A stretch of DNA of 64,000 nt from Pseudomonas marginalis (GCF_024169655.1 NZ_JALJWV010000001.1:1679001-1743000), one strand, 5' to 3'. Positions 52,430 through 64,000 are shown, counted from the first letter of the stretch. Notes: generated from the sequence alone by a model not told the origin. Made by a program: numbers and translations.

Positions 52430-53794
52430 TTAGAGCCCGGTCAACATTGCATCTGCCGGTGCGGCGGCGCGGTCGTGCGCGGTCATTTGGAAGTAGATGA
52501 AACCGACCACCATGAAGCCGAGGAAGATCATGCCGATCAGCGCGTTGAACCAGGCCATGGCTACCAGGCACACCACCGCCAGTACCAGCGCAATCCCCGG
52601 CACGATCGGGTAGCCCGGTGCGCGGAAGGTGCGTTCCAGCAGCGGTTCGGTCTTACGCAGTTTGAACAGGCTGAGCATGCTCATGATGTACATCACGATG
52701 GCGCCGAATACGGCCATGGTGATCATTGCTGCGGTCAGGGTCATGCCGCCCAGGTTGATCAGGCCGTCGCTGTAGATGGCGGCAATGCCGACCACGCCAC
52801 CGGCGATGATTGCCCGGTGTGGTGTGTGAAAGCGCGACAGTTTGGCCAGGAACGACGGCAGGTAGCCGGCCCGAGCCAGGGCGAAGAATTGGCGCGAGTA
52901 GCCCAGGATGATGCCGTGGAAGCTCGCCACCAAACCGAACAGGCCGATCCACACCAGCATGTGCAGCCAGCCGGAGCTTTCGCCTACTACGGTTTTCATC
53001 GCCTGCGGCAGCGGGTCGTTGATGTTCGACAGGGTGCGCCAGTCGCCCACGCCGCCCGCGAAGAACATCACGCCCATGGCCAGGATCACCAGGGTCAGGA
53101 TGCCGCTGATGTAGGCTTTTGGAATGGTGCGCTTGGGATCTTTCGCTTCCTCGGCCGCCATGGCCGCGCCTTCGATGGCGAGGAAGAACCAGATGGCGAA
53201 GGGGATCGCCGCGAACATCCCGGCAATCGCCGGGGCGCCGAAGGTGTCGGAGCCGGCCCAGCCATTGAGGGCGAAGTTGCTAAAGCTGAACGCGGGGGCG
53301 ACTACGCCCATGAACACCAGCAGTTCGGCGACGGCGAGTACGCACACCACCAGCTCGAAGGTGGCGGCGAGTTTCACGCCGAGGATGTTCAGGCCCATGA
53401 ACACGATGTAGGCGCCGACGGCTGCGTGTTTCGGGTCGAGGGCGGGAAACTGCACATTCAGATAAGCGCCGATGGCCAAGGCGATGGCGGGCGGGGCGAA
53501 CACGAATTCGATCAGCGTCGCCAGGCCCGCGATCAGGCCGCCTTTCTCACCAAAGGCGCGGCGGCTGTAGGCAAAAGGACCGCCGGCGTGGGGAATGGCG
53601 GTGGTCAGTTCGGTGAAACTGAAGATAAAGCAGGTGTACATCGCGGCGACCATCAACGAGGTCACCAGAAAGCCCAGCGTTCCCGCCACGCCCCACCCGT
53701 AACTCCAGCCGAAGTATTCCCCGGAAATCACCAGCCCGACCGCGATGCCCCACAAATGCAGGGTGCCCAAAGTGGGTTTGAGTTGTGTGTTCAT
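52430..53794 (-). CDS. eat: Ethanolamine permease-type amino-acid/amine transporter
   Basis: The 454-aa APC-superfamily carrier has 12 predicted helices. The start MNTQLKPTLGTLHLWGIAVG, SGEYFGWSYGW and HAGGPFAYSRRAFGEKGG are those of the ethanolamine permease group (eat). It would import ethanolamine or a related amine as a nitrogen source. ATG at 53794 behind agggag is chosen over an in-frame start at 53830. No eutBC genes are in the window, so the substrate is inferred from family only. Confidence 0.87.
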   Translation of the reverse strand: MNTQLKPTLGTLHLWGIAVGLVISGEYFGWSYGWGVAGTLGFLVTSLMVAAMYTCFIFSFTELTTAIPHAGGPFAYSRRAFGEKGGLIAGLATLIEFVFAPPAIALAIGAYLNVQFPALDPKHAAVGAYIVFMGLNILGVKLAATFELVVCVLAVAELLVFMGVVAPAFSFSNFALNGWAGSDTFGAPAIAGMFAAIPFAIWFFLAIEGAAMAAEEAKDPKRTIPKAYISGILTLVILAMGVMFFAGGVGDWRTLSNINDPLPQAMKTVVGESSGWLHMLVWIGLFGLVASFHGIILGYSRQFFALARAGYLPSFLAKLSRFHTPHRAIIAGGVVGIAAIYSDGLINLGGMTLTAAMITMAVFGAIVMYIMSMLSLFKLRKTEPLLERTFRAPGYPIVPGIALVLAVVCLVAMAWFNALIGMIFLGFMVVGFIYFQMTAHDRAAAPADAMLTGL

Positions 53795-53957
53795 CGTGCT
53801 GCGCTCCCTGAACCGGTTGGAATGATTCAAAGTGTTGCAGCGGCCATGCCACTCCAGAAAATCGTGTCGTAAAGATGCGCAACTGTCGTGTGGGGGATGG
53901 TTTGGCGTTTGAAATTTTCCGGCGTTGCACCAGATAGGTGCGGGGGTGACTGTACCG

Positions 53958-54050
53958 GCGCTATCGGGAGCAAGCTCCCTCCCACAGGTTGATCGGCGCT
54001 CGGGATGACAACTCGGTCAAGTGTGGGAGGGCGCTTGCCCCCGATAGCGC
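53958..54050. repeat. REPIN between the permease gene and kdpF
   Basis: Inverted arms tatcgggagcaagctccctc and gagggcgcttgcccccgata are separated by about 35 bp. Arms differ from each other at a few positions, unlike the near-perfect pairs elsewhere. Confidence 0.8.
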
Positions 54051-54096
54051 CCGCCCAGGCGCCAAAAATCCCCCTGTAAACCCCGCATAAACCCAG

Positions 54097-54117
54097 TCTT
54101 TACGCCATCTTTACGCC
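54097..54117 (+). promoter_or_regulatory. Candidate KdpE-binding direct repeat
   Basis: Two copies of tctttacgcc start 11 bp apart, about one helical turn, 90-110 bases before kdpF. T-rich/TTTAC...CC half-sites resemble the site bound by E. coli KdpE upstream of kdpFABC. This would be the site for potassium-starvation induction. Confidence 0.55.
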
Positions 54118-54206
54118 CCATCCACCCCCTCGCTCTCGTTCCTTTACACCACTCCTGCCGACAATTGCCCCACACGCGGCACTCGCCGCTAAACGGAGAG
54201 ACTTCC

Positions 54207-54296
54207 ATGAGCGTTCTGGACGGGGTGTCACTGCTATTGGCCGTGGCGCTGTTCATTTATCTGCTGGTTGCGCTGTTACGCGCGGATCGGAACTAG
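54207..54296 (+). CDS. kdpF: KdpF, small subunit of the potassium-transporting ATPase
   Basis: A 29-aa hydrophobic peptide (MSVLDGVSLLLAVALFIYLL then VALLRADRN) forms one membrane helix that stabilises the KdpABC complex. A ggagag ribosome-binding site precedes it; kdpA starts 9 bp after its stop. Size and position are typical. Confidence 0.95.
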   Translation: MSVLDGVSLLLAVALFIYLLVALLRADRN

Positions 54297-54305
54297 GAGC
54301 AGGCT

Positions 54306-56006
54306 ATGCACAGTTATGACTATTGGCTGATCATCGCCTTCTTCGCCGTGGTGCTGGTGCCGGCCCCCTTCCTGGGGCGGTTCTACTACAAGGTGATGGA
54401 AGGCCAGCGCACTTGGCTCACGCCGCTGCTCGGCCCCGTGGAGCGCGCGTGCTATCGCCTGTCGGGCGTGGACGAGCAGCAGGAACAGAGCTGGCAGAAA
54501 TACATGCTGGCTTTGCTCGCGTTCAACCTCGCCGGATTTGTGTTGCTGTTCGCGATCCTGTTGTTCCAGGGCAACTTCCCGCTGAACCCGCAGAAGTTGC
54601 CGGGCCTGGAGTGGACCCTGGCCTTCAACACCGCGATCAGTTTCATGACCAACACCAACTGGCAGTCCTACAGCGGTGAAGCGTCCCTGAGCTACCTCAG
54701 CCAGATGGCCGGCCTCACCGTGCAGAACTTCGTCAGTGCGGCTACCGGCCTTGCCGTCCTGGTCGCGCTGTGCCGTGGGATCGGTCGCAAATCCACCAAG
54801 ACCTTGGGCAACTTCTGGGTCGACATGACCCGCGCCACGCTTTACGGCCTGTTGCCGTTGTGCCTGGTGATGGCGTTGTTCCTGGTGTGGCAGGGCGTGC
54901 CGCAAACCTTCGCGCATTACGTTGATGCCGTGACCTTGCAGGGCGTCGACCAGGTGATCCCTTTAGGCCCGGCGGCCAGCCAGATTGCGATCAAGCAAAT
55001 AGGCACCAACGGCGGTGGCTTCTTTGGCGTGAACTCGGCGCACCCGTTTGAAAACCCGACAGCCTGGGCCAACTTGTTCGAGTTGTCAGCGATCATCCTG
55101 ATCCCGGTGGCGCTGGTGTTTACCTTCGGCCATTACGTGAAAGACCTGCGTCAGAGCCGGGCGATTCTCGCCTGCATGCTGGCCCTGTTCCTGATCGGCG
55201 GCGCAACCTCGCTGTGGGCCGAATACCAGCCCAACCCGAGCCTGAACAACCCGGCGGTTGAGCAAACCGCGCCGCTGGAAGGTAAGGAAGCGCGTTTCGG
55301 CACCACCGGCACTGTGTTGTGGTCGGTGACCACCACCGCGGCATCCAACGGTTCGGTCAACGGCATGCATGACAGCCTCAGCCCTCTCAGCGGGATGGTG
55401 GCACTGGTCAACATGATGGTCGGCGAGGTGATCTTCGGCGGCGTCGGTGCCGGTATGTACGGCATGTTGCTCAACGTGTTGATCGCGGTGTTCCTCGCCG
55501 GGCTGATGATCGGCCGCACCCCGGAATACCTGGGCAAGAAGCTGCAGGCCAAGGAAGTGCAATTGCTGGTCGTGACCCTGATGGTGATGCCGATCGGCGT
55601 ACTGGTGCTCGGTGCCATTGCAGCCAGCCTGCCCGGTCCGGCCGGTGCGATCAGCAACCCTGGTCCCCACGGTTTCAGCCAGTTGCTCTATGCCTACACC
55701 TCGGCCAGTGCCAACAACGGCTCGGCGTTCGGCGGCTTCAGTGCCAACACCCCGTTCCACAACTTGATGCTGGGCCTGGGCATGTTGATCGGTCGCTTCG
55801 GCTACATCCTCCCGGTACTGGCCCTGGCCGGCAGCCTGGCGATGAAGAAGACCGCACCGATTGGCCAGAACAGCTTCCCCACCCATGGCCCGCTGTTCGT
55901 GACCCTGTTGACCGTGACCATTTTGCTGGTGGGCGGCCTGACCTTCCTGCCGACACTGGCACTGGGCCCTATTGCTGAACACCTGAGCATGGCTGCTTTT
56001 AAATGA
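54306..56006 (+). CDS. kdpA: Potassium-transporting ATPase subunit A
   Basis: The 566-aa membrane protein forms the potassium-selective channel part of KdpFABC. It has about 10 helices and four selectivity-filter regions, including [55 protein letters not shown] and [12 protein letters not shown]. Length matches the family. It lies directly between kdpF and kdpB. Confidence 0.98.
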   Translation: MHSYDYWLIIAFFAVVLVPAPFLGRFYYKVMEGQRTWLTPLLGPVERACYRLSGVDEQQEQSWQKYMLALLAFNLAGFVLLFAILLFQGNFPLNPQKLPGLEWTLAFNTAISFMTNTNWQSYSGEASLSYLSQMAGLTVQNFVSAATGLAVLVALCRGIGRKSTKTLGNFWVDMTRATLYGLLPLCLVMALFLVWQGVPQTFAHYVDAVTLQGVDQVIPLGPAASQIAIKQIGTNGGGFFGVNSAHPFENPTAWANLFELSAIILIPVALVFTFGHYVKDLRQSRAILACMLALFLIGGATSLWAEYQPNPSLNNPAVEQTAPLEGKEARFGTTGTVLWSVTTTAASNGSVNGMHDSLSPLSGMVALVNMMVGEVIFGGVGAGMYGMLLNVLIAVFLAGLMIGRTPEYLGKKLQAKEVQLLVVTLMVMPIGVLVLGAIAASLPGPAGAISNPGPHGFSQLLYAYTSASANNGSAFGGFSANTPFHNLMLGLGMLIGRFGYILPVLALAGSLAMKKTAPIGQNSFPTHGPLFVTLLTVTILLVGGLTFLPTLALGPIAEHLSMAAFK

Positions 56007-56019
56007 AGAGCCGAGGGAT

Positions 56020-58083
<2,064 letters not shown>

Positions 58084-58150
58084 CCTGATTCCTGTGGGCA
58101 CCGGCAAGACGGTGGCCACAGGTTGCAATGACCGAATTGAGGAAATTGAA

Positions 58151-58696
58151 ATGTCCAACATCATCCGCCCGGCCCTGAGCCTGCTGGTCCTCATGACCCT
58201 GATCACTGGCGTCGCCTACCCGCTGGTGGTGACCGGCGTCGCCCAGGTCGCCTTCCCGGACCAGGCCAACGGCAGCCTGGTGCGCGACGCCAGCGGCAAG
58301 GTGCGCGGCTCCAGCCTGATCGCCCAGGACTTTACCGGTGACAGCTGGTTCCACCCGCGTCCGTCTGCAGGCGCCTTTGCGACTGTTTCCAGCGGCGCGA
58401 GCAACCTGGGGCCGAGCAACCCGGCGCTGGCCACGCGCGTGTTCGATGACGCGAATAAACAGTTCGTGCCCGCTCAAGGCCCGGTGCCGTTAGCTTCGCT
58501 GACGACCTCCGGCAGCGGTCTTGATCCACACTTGCCACCGCAGGCGATTGCCTATCAACTGGCGCGGGTAGCCGCCGCACGGAATGTGCCGGTGTCCACC
58601 CTGCAGCGCTTGCTGGATGAACACATCGAAAGCCCGCTGGTGGGCCCGCCGGTGGTGAATGTGCTGGCGCTGAACATGGCCCTGGAAAAATTGTAA
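58151..58696 (+). CDS. kdpC: Potassium-transporting ATPase subunit C
   Basis: The 181-aa subunit has one N-terminal membrane helix ([22 protein letters not shown]) and a periplasmic domain with [17 protein letters not shown] and [12 protein letters not shown] motifs. It stabilises the pump and raises potassium affinity. ATG at 58151 after ttgaggaaat is the family start. A REPIN separates it from kdpD. Confidence 0.97.
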   Translation: MSNIIRPALSLLVLMTLITGVAYPLVVTGVAQVAFPDQANGSLVRDASGKVRGSSLIAQDFTGDSWFHPRPSAGAFATVSSGASNLGPSNPALATRVFDDANKQFVPAQGPVPLASLTTSGSGLDPHLPPQAIAYQLARVAAARNVPVSTLQRLLDEHIESPLVGPPVVNVLALNMALEKL

Positions 58697-58707
58697 ACAG
58701 GAGCACC

Positions 58708-58777
58708 GCTATCGCGGGCAAGCCCGCTCTCACAGGGCAATGCATTCCAAATGTGGGAGCGGGCTTGCCCGCGATAG
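58708..58777. repeat. REPIN between kdpC and kdpD
   Basis: Inverted arms ctatcgcgggcaagcccgct and agcgggcttgcccgcgatag are 17 bp apart. A hairpin here may reduce read-through from the pump genes into the sensor genes. Confidence 0.85.
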
Positions 58778-58821
58778 CGCCCTGAAAGACACCCTATAAA
58801 CCCCTGAAGGAACCCCCGCGC

Positions 58822-61473
58822 ATGAGCGACTCCGGCCGCGCCGATGCCCTGTTAGCCGATCTGCCCCGGGACGGCCGTGGCCGGCTCAAAGTCTTCCTTG
58901 GCGCCGCGCCGGGTGTGGGCAAGACCTACGCCATGCTCCAGGCCGCCCACACCCAGTTGCGCCAGGGCGTCAGGTTGCTCGCCGGCGTGGTCGAAACCCA
59001 CGGCCGCGCCGAGACTGAAGCGTTGCTCAGCGGCCTGCCGCAGCAACCGTTGCTGCGCAGTGAATACCGTGGCGTGATGCTCGAAGAAATGGACCTGGAC
59101 GGCCTGCTCGCCGCCAAGCCGCAACTGGTGCTGGTGGACGAACTGGCTCACAGCAACGCGCCCGGCAGCCGCCATGAAAAGCGCTGGCAGGATATTCAGG
59201 AACTGCTCGCCGCCGGCATCAACGTGTTCACCACGGTCAACGTCCAGCACCTGGAAAGCCTCAACGATCAGGTGCGTGGCATCACCGGCGTGCAGGTGCG
59301 CGAAACCCTGCCGGATTGGGTGCTGCAGGAGGCCGATGAACTGCTGCTGATCGACCTGCCGTCCCGCGAGTTGCTGGAGCGTTTGCGCGACGGCAAGGTG
59401 TATGTGCCGGAACAGGCCCGCGCCGCCATCGATGCGTTTTTCACCCAGACTAATCTGACGGCCCTGCGCGAGCTGGCGATGCAGACCGCCGCCGCCCACG
59501 TCGACGATGACTTGGCTCAGGGCTATCGCCAACTCGGCCAGGCCGCGCCGGCGGTGCGCGGTCGCTTGCTGGTCGGTGTCGATGGCGATGCGCAAGCCGA
59601 ACGCCTGGTGCGCCATGCCAGTCGCGTGGCGCAGCGACGCCACTTGCCGTGGAGCCTGGTGCATATCGATAACGGTCGCGTGCGCGATGAACAAGCGCGC
59701 CTGCGCCTGCAAAACGCCCAGCAACTGGCCGAACGCCTCGGCGGTGAAGTGGTGCTGCTGCGCGCGGGGGAGGTGACCAAGACACTGATCCAGCATGCCG
59801 CTGAGCGCCGTGCCAGCCTGGTGTTGGTCGGGCAGTCGCGGATGAACTGGCGACGTCGGCTGTTCGGTGGTGGCGTGGCCGAGCGCTTGATGCGCAATGC
59901 GCGCGGTCTGGAAATCAACATCCTCGACAGCGACGACGCGCCCACACCGCCGCGCCTGCCGGATGTACGCGGGCTGGTGTGGTTCGACTATGCGTTGGCG
60001 GTGGTGGCGACCGTGATCGCAGCGGCGTTGGCCTGGGCGGTCGCCAGCGTGTTGCCGTTGCCGAATATCTCGCTGGTGTTTCTCGCGGCGGTATTGCTGG
60101 TGGCGGTACGCAGCAGCCTGGGGCCGTCCCTGGTGTGCGCGGCGCTGTCGTTTCTGACGTATGACTTCCTGTTTATTCCGCCAAAATTCTCCTTCGCCAT
60201 CCAGCGTGAAGAAGACGTGCTGACCCTGCTGTTTTTCCTGCTGATGGCGGCATTGACCGGCAACCTCGCTGCACGCCAGCGTCGGCAGTTGCAGGCGTTG
60301 CGCGATACCCAGGAAGAAACCAGCGAGCTGCTCGACCTGTCGCGCAAGCTCACCGCTGCCACCGATCGCCAGGCGGTGATCAGCGCGGCGGCGCATCACC
60401 TGGAAGGCTGGAGCGACCTCGATCTGTGCCTGGTCAACCGCGATGACCACGGCGGCTGGAAAGTCGAAACCGGCGGACCGCTGACCTTCACCGAAGCCGA
60501 ACGCGCCGCCGCCGACTGGGCCTGGCAGCACGATCAGCCGGCAGGCAAGGGCACCGGCACGTTGCCGTTTGGGGGCTGGTGGTGGTGGCCGCTGTCGAGC
60601 GAAGAGGGCCCGCTGGGGTTGCTCGGTGTCAGTGCGAAACCGGGCCAGGAGCTGAGCGGCCAGCGCCGTCGCTTGCTGATCGCCTTGAGCCAGCCGCTGG
60701 CCCAGGCGTTGGCCCGCGCGCAATTGGCGCAGGAGCTGGAGTCCGCGCGGCTGCACGGCGAGACCGAGCAACTGCGCAGTGCCTTGCTCGCGTCGGTGTC
60801 CCACGATTTGCGCACGCCGTTGACGTCCATGCGCGGCAGTATCGACAGCCTGCTGGCGCTCGGCGAAGCCATCCCGCTGGAGGATCGCCGCGAGTTGCTC
60901 GAAGGCACCCGCGACGAAGCCGAGCGCCTCGACCGCTATATCCAGAACCTGTTGGACATGACCCGCCTGGGCCACGGCGCGTTGAAGCTGGCGCGGGACT
61001 GGGTCTCGCCCGGTGATATCGTCGGCAGCGCCCTCGGCCGCTTACGTGCGGTGCTGGCGCCGCTGCAAGTGAGCATCGATGTCCCGCCTGAATTGCCGTT
61101 GTTGTATGTGCATGCCGCGTTGATCGAGCAGGCGCTGGTCAACGTGCTGGAAAACGCCGCCCGATTCTCGCCGGCCCAAGGCCATTTGCAAGTCAGCGCC
61201 GGGGTGTCGGATAACCAGCTATTCTTCGCGGTGGCGGATGAGGGGCCCGGGATTCCCGAGGACGAGCGCGCGAAGATTTTCGATATGTTCTACACCGCTG
61301 CCCGTGGCGACCGCGGCGGGCAGGGCACAGGCCTGGGCTTGGCGATCTGCCAGGGCATGGTCGGCGCCCATGGCGGGCATATCAGCGTCGCCGATGGGAT
61401 TGGCGGGCGGGGCACTTGCATCACGCTGTTCCTGCCGTTGCCGACACAGCCTGGCCTGGAACGCGAGGTGTGA
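58822..61473 (+). CDS. kdpD: Sensor histidine kinase KdpD
   Basis: The 883-aa sensor has an N-terminal KdpD domain with a Walker A-like GAAPGVGKTYAML and VLVDELAHSNAPGSRHEKRW, a universal-stress-protein domain (about 245-365), four membrane helices (about 388-485), a GAF-like region, and the kinase core with His661 in SVSHDLRTPLTS. N-box ENAARF and GTGLGLAICQGM complete the ATPase. It senses potassium/ionic stress and controls KdpE. The next gene starts 37 bp downstream. Confidence 0.97.
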   Translation: MSDSGRADALLADLPRDGRGRLKVFLGAAPGVGKTYAMLQAAHTQLRQGVRLLAGVVETHGRAETEALLSGLPQQPLLRSEYRGVMLEEMDLDGLLAAKPQLVLVDELAHSNAPGSRHEKRWQDIQELLAAGINVFTTVNVQHLESLNDQVRGITGVQVRETLPDWVLQEADELLLIDLPSRELLERLRDGKVYVPEQARAAIDAFFTQTNLTALRELAMQTAAAHVDDDLAQGYRQLGQAAPAVRGRLLVGVDGDAQAERLVRHASRVAQRRHLPWSLVHIDNGRVRDEQARLRLQNAQQLAERLGGEVVLLRAGEVTKTLIQHAAERRASLVLVGQSRMNWRRRLFGGGVAERLMRNARGLEINILDSDDAPTPPRLPDVRGLVWFDYALAVVATVIAAALAWAVASVLPLPNISLVFLAAVLLVAVRSSLGPSLVCAALSFLTYDFLFIPPKFSFAIQREEDVLTLLFFLLMAALTGNLAARQRRQLQALRDTQEETSELLDLSRKLTAATDRQAVISAAAHHLEGWSDLDLCLVNRDDHGGWKVETGGPLTFTEAERAAADWAWQHDQPAGKGTGTLPFGGWWWWPLSSEEGPLGLLGVSAKPGQELSGQRRRLLIALSQPLAQALARAQLAQELESARLHGETEQLRSALLASVSHDLRTPLTSMRGSIDSLLALGEAIPLEDRRELLEGTRDEAERLDRYIQNLLDMTRLGHGALKLARDWVSPGDIVGSALGRLRAVLAPLQVSIDVPPELPLLYVHAALIEQALVNVLENAARFSPAQGHLQVSAGVSDNQLFFAVADEGPGIPEDERAKIFDMFYTAARGDRGGQGTGLGLAICQGMVGAHGGHISVADGIGGRGTCITLFLPLPTQPGLEREV

Positions 61474-61510
61474 GCTACTCTCTTTTTTCGATGGATTTTG
61501 ATTGGACACC

Positions 61511-62200
61511 ATGAGCCAGACCGCGACGATTTTGGTCATTGACGACGAACCGCAGATCCGCAAATTCCTGCGCATCAGCCTGGCTTCCCAGGGCTACAAA
61601 GTGATCGAGGCCAGCAGCGGCAATGAAGGCCTGGCCCAGGCCGCCTTGAGCAAGCCGGATTTGCTGGTACTTGACCTCGGCCTGCCGGACATGGACGGCC
61701 AGCAGGTGCTGCGCGAGTTTCGTGAGTGGTCGACGGTGCCGGTACTGGTGCTGTCGGTGCGCGCCAGCGAAGTGCAGAAGGTCGAGGCGCTGGATGGGGG
61801 GGCGAACGATTACGTCACCAAACCCTTTGGCATCCAGGAGTTTCTCGCCCGCGTGCGCGCCTTGTTGCGCCAGGCCCCAGCGGGTGAAGCCCAGGAAGCG
61901 GCGCTGTGTTTCGGCCCGCTGACAGTGGACCTGGCCTACCGCCGGGTGCTGCTGGACGGCGTCGAAGTGGCGCTGACCCGCAAGGAGTACGCAGTGCTGG
62001 CGCAATTGGCGCGTCATCCGGGGCGGGTGATTACCCAGCAGCAATTGCTCAAGGATATCTGGGGGCCGACCCATACCGAGGACAGCCACTACCTGCGCAT
62101 CGTGGTGGGCCACCTGCGCCAGAAGCTGGCGGATGATCCGACCCAGCCGCGGTTTATCGTGACCGAGGCGGGGGTGGGGTATCGGTTGTTGGGGGCTTAA
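61511..62200 (+). CDS. kdpE: Response regulator KdpE
   Basis: The 229-aa OmpR/PhoB-type regulator has the receiver acidic pair DDEP (Asp11, Asp12), phospho-acceptor Asp55 in VLDLGLPDMDG and Lys of VTKPFG, followed by a winged-helix domain (LTRKEYAVLAQLARHPGRVITQQQLL, EDSHYLRIVVGHLRQKL). It activates kdpFABC. ATG at 61511 is chosen; an in-frame TTG three codons upstream is less likely. Confidence 0.97.
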   Translation: MSQTATILVIDDEPQIRKFLRISLASQGYKVIEASSGNEGLAQAALSKPDLLVLDLGLPDMDGQQVLREFREWSTVPVLVLSVRASEVQKVEALDGGANDYVTKPFGIQEFLARVRALLRQAPAGEAQEAALCFGPLTVDLAYRRVLLDGVEVALTRKEYAVLAQLARHPGRVITQQQLLKDIWGPTHTEDSHYLRIVVGHLRQKLADDPTQPRFIVTEAGVGYRLLGA

Positions 62201-62230
62201 GGCCTGGTGGATTTTCGTTGGCTGTCAGGG

Positions 62231-62315
62231 CCCTATCGGGGGCAAGCCCCCTCCCACATTTTGAATGTTGTTCACAAATCAAACTGTGGGAGGGGGCTTG
62301 CCCCCGATGAGGCCC
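62231..62315. repeat. REPIN between kdpE and the patatin gene
   Basis: Near-perfect inverted arms tatcgggggcaagccccctc and gagggggcttgcccccgatg are about 27 bp apart. It sits between two convergent genes and may act as a shared terminator. Confidence 0.85.
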
Positions 62316-62333
62316 TCAGCCACACCGCCAATC

Positions 62334-63371
62334 TCAGTGCTGCTCACTCTCATACCGATCCAACGTATCACTGGCAATCTCGCGCCCCAGGGCGATCAAT
62401 TCCGGCGCCTTGTAGAACTCGAAAAACCGGCACACCCGCTTCGGCACGTTGATCAGTACGTCCGGCGGGTAGCCGGCGATCTTGTACTGCGCCAGCGATG
62501 TCTGCATCACCTCGAAGCTCTGGTTGATCAGGTCCAGCAACGATGCCGGGCCGACGTTATCGATGATGAACGAACCGGTCGCCGACTTCGGCGCCCCGGC
62601 GGTTTCCGGTGCGGCGGCGGGTTGCTGGGCTTCGGGTTCGGCCGACTCCAGCCACGGGTTGATCTCGGCCGCGTGGGCCTGCAAGGCTTCCTGCTCGAGC
62701 TTCATCAACTGCTCGGCCTGTTTGCGGCGAAACGGCAAGTGCGAACCCAGCGATTTCGCCAGGCTGTTGAAGCGGCTCTTGAACGCCGGCGGACGCTGGA
62801 TCACCGGCAAATGGTAGTGCTTCTGGTTGGTCGCGTTGAGGTTGACCGCAATGATCAAGTCGCAATGGCTCGACACCACGGGCACGATCGGCAGCGGGTT
62901 GAGCAGGCCGCCGTCCACCAGCATGCGGTTGCCCTGCATCACCGGGGTGAACAGGCTCGGAATCGCCGCCGAGGCGCGCATGGCCTGGTGCAGGCAGCCT
63001 TCCTGGAACCAGATTTCCTGCTGGTTGGTGAGGTCGGTGGCCACGGCGGTGTAAGGGATGCGCAGCTCTTCGATGTTGATTTCGCCGACGATCTTGCGGA
63101 TCTGCCCGAAGACCTTCTCGCCGCGAATCGCACCCAGGCGAAAGCTCACATCGACCAGGCGTAATACGTCGAGGTAATCCAGGCTTTCGATCCAGTTGCG
63201 ATACTCGTCGAGTTTACCGGCGGCGTAGATTCCGCCCACCACCGCACCCATGGAACAGCCGGCGATACAGGCGATGTCGTAGCCGCGCCGTTCGATTTCC
63301 TCGATCACCCCGATATGGGCGTAGCCCCTAGCTCCACCGGAGCCCAGCACCAAGGCAACACGCTTCTTCAT
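62334..63371 (-). CDS. Patatin-like phospholipase, RssA-type
   Basis: The 345-aa protein has the patatin oxyanion loop VLGSGGARGYAHIGV, the nucleophile elbow GCSMGAVVGG (GXSXG) and the catalytic aspartate in LVDGGLLNPLP. This Ser-Asp dyad suggests a lipid acyl hydrolase. The C-terminal third (after about residue 215) is charged, with an Ala/Pro/Glu-rich linker, and has no recognised domain. No signal peptide, so cytoplasmic. Substrate unknown. Confidence 0.92.
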   Translation of the reverse strand: MKKRVALVLGSGGARGYAHIGVIEEIERRGYDIACIAGCSMGAVVGGIYAAGKLDEYRNWIESLDYLDVLRLVDVSFRLGAIRGEKVFGQIRKIVGEINIEELRIPYTAVATDLTNQQEIWFQEGCLHQAMRASAAIPSLFTPVMQGNRMLVDGGLLNPLPIVPVVSSHCDLIIAVNLNATNQKHYHLPVIQRPPAFKSRFNSLAKSLGSHLPFRRKQAEQLMKLEQEALQAHAAEINPWLESAEPEAQQPAAAPETAGAPKSATGSFIIDNVGPASLLDLINQSFEVMQTSLAQYKIAGYPPDVLINVPKRVCRFFEFYKAPELIALGREIASDTLDRYESEQH

Positions 63372-63588
63372 GGTCGATGTCCTTCGTTAAGCAGGCGCCC
63401 ACAATGCACCCAATGAGGGGGCGGCTTCAATCTTCGCGCAACCGCGCAATATTTTTCCAGAATAACGGCCGGGCTCGGGTATGCTCTGGCAATAGGCGCT
63501 TCTGATTTCAGGTAGTGGACAAGGCACTTTTCTTTGTAGGCAACGTCTACAGAATCCGACTGTTTTTCTTTATTTTGAGGTGTCATCG

Positions 63589-63867
63589 ATGAAAGCCTGG
63601 ATGTGTGTGCCTGTGATCATGTTGGCCCTGGCCGGTTGCGCCGGGAAAACCGCCTATCGCGACAGCTGCGGCAGCCAACTGGACGCCGCGTGGAAAGAGC
63701 TGGACCTGGCCAAGGCCGAAGGCTTTGCCGGCACCGTGAGCTACTCCAAGGCCTTGTCCCTGCTGACCGGCGCCAAGACCCAGCAGCAATTCGAAGCCTT
63801 TGAAGGCTGTGCCAACAAAGCCGAGAAGGCGCGTTTCTATATTCGTGAGTCTCGCGCCGGCCGCTGA
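63589..63867 (+). CDS. Small predicted lipoprotein
   Basis: The 92-aa product has a signal peptide with lipobox LAGC (MLALAGCAG), then a helical mature region with two cysteines (DSCGS, EGCAN). ATG at 63589 is preceded by gagg with good spacing. It reads away from the patatin gene. I recall similar lipoproteins in other Pseudomonas but know no function. Confidence 0.8.
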   Translation: MKAWMCVPVIMLALAGCAGKTAYRDSCGSQLDAAWKELDLAKAEGFAGTVSYSKALSLLTGAKTQQQFEAFEGCANKAEKARFYIRESRAGR

Positions 63868-63950
63868 TTCGTAGCAGTTGCCGAGTGCAACGAGGCTGCG
63901 TCACTGATCTTGAGTGATGCAGGGATTATTCTTCGTCAGTGGAGTAAAGC

Positions 63951-64000
63951 ATGTCAGCTTTGGTAGATCAGTTAGTCGCTCAGGTCATCGGCCTGGAAGT
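63951..64000 (+). CDS. Start of a further gene, cut by the window end
   Basis: ATG behind ggagtaaagc begins a frame reading MSALVDQLVAQVIGLE to the window edge. Only 16 residues are visible, so no function can be assigned. Confidence 0.5.
   Translation, partial: MSALVDQLVAQVIGLE

Larger units (their letters stand above)
53795..54206. other. 412-bp divergent region between the permease and kdpF
   Basis: No gene is supported. It holds a REPIN (53958-54050) and a KdpE-box-like direct repeat (54097-54117). It should carry the divergent promoters of the permease gene and the kdp operon. Confidence 0.6.

Noticed and set aside
52475..53872. 465-codon open frame antisense to the ethanolamine permease
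   Set aside because: Translation is Gly/His/Gln-rich and non-protein-like; the permease on the other strand is clear.

Overview
The window is a chromosomal segment of a fluorescent Pseudomonas (P. fluorescens group). The GC-rich backbone keeps the order known from P. aeruginosa: MTA deaminase, mtnA, gyrA, serC, pheA, hisC, tyrA-aroA, cmk, rpsA, ihfB, lapA, wzz, then an O-antigen locus closed by wbpV-wbpL-wbpM and a ComEA-like gene. Paired inverted REP elements (REPINs) typical of this group sit between backbone genes.

Regions. 1-14.5 kb: methionine salvage, DNA gyrase A, serine and aromatic amino-acid synthesis as a tightly packed operon, CMP kinase, ribosomal protein S1, IHF beta. 14.5-50 kb: a large O-antigen island with wzz at the left. 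It has three blocks. (a) A minus-strand operon, 27.4 to 16.3 kb, encodes a membrane alkaline-phosphatase-superfamily enzyme, an NTase/PEP-synthase-like fusion, a class I amidotransferase-like hydrolase, a LicC-like cytidylyltransferase, a TagF-like transferase, a tiny YLDPGTGS membrane protein, a second YidC and a formyltransferase-like protein. (b) A plus-strand CDP-3,6-dideoxyhexose pathway (rfbI-F-G-H, an RmlC-like epimerase and a reductase; CDP-ascarylose predicted) is followed by AT-rich transferase genes, wzx and wzy. (c) GDP-6-deoxyhexose genes (two GMD-family proteins, fcl, manC) and the wbpV/wbpL/wbpM initiation module end the locus. 50-64 kb: ComEA-like protein, GntR regulator with a DUF1989 gene, ethanolamine-type permease, the full kdpFABC-kdpDE potassium system, an RssA-like patatin and a small lipoprotein.

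Most notable reading: three adjacent genes of block (a) have the same domain types as Campylobacter jejuni Cj1416, Cj1417 and Cj1418 (phosphoglutamine cytidylyltransferase, gamma-glutamyl-CDP-amidate hydrolase, glutamine kinase). They are predicted to make CDP-amidate, the donor for phosphoramidate decoration of surface glycans. Here they sit in one operon with a TagF-like transferase and a dedicated YidC paralogue with a possible small client protein. No Cj1415-type kinase or methyltransferase gene is seen, so an unmethylated phosphoramidate is the simplest prediction.

Other points of interest: an MtnA whose catalytic cysteine and several near-invariant residues are replaced; poly-G tracts and a GCTGAT hexamer array in O-antigen genes (contingency-locus-like); a direct-repeat KdpE-like box before kdpF; and a perfect palindrome before the GntR gene. 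All family assignments come from reading motifs; no database search was run.
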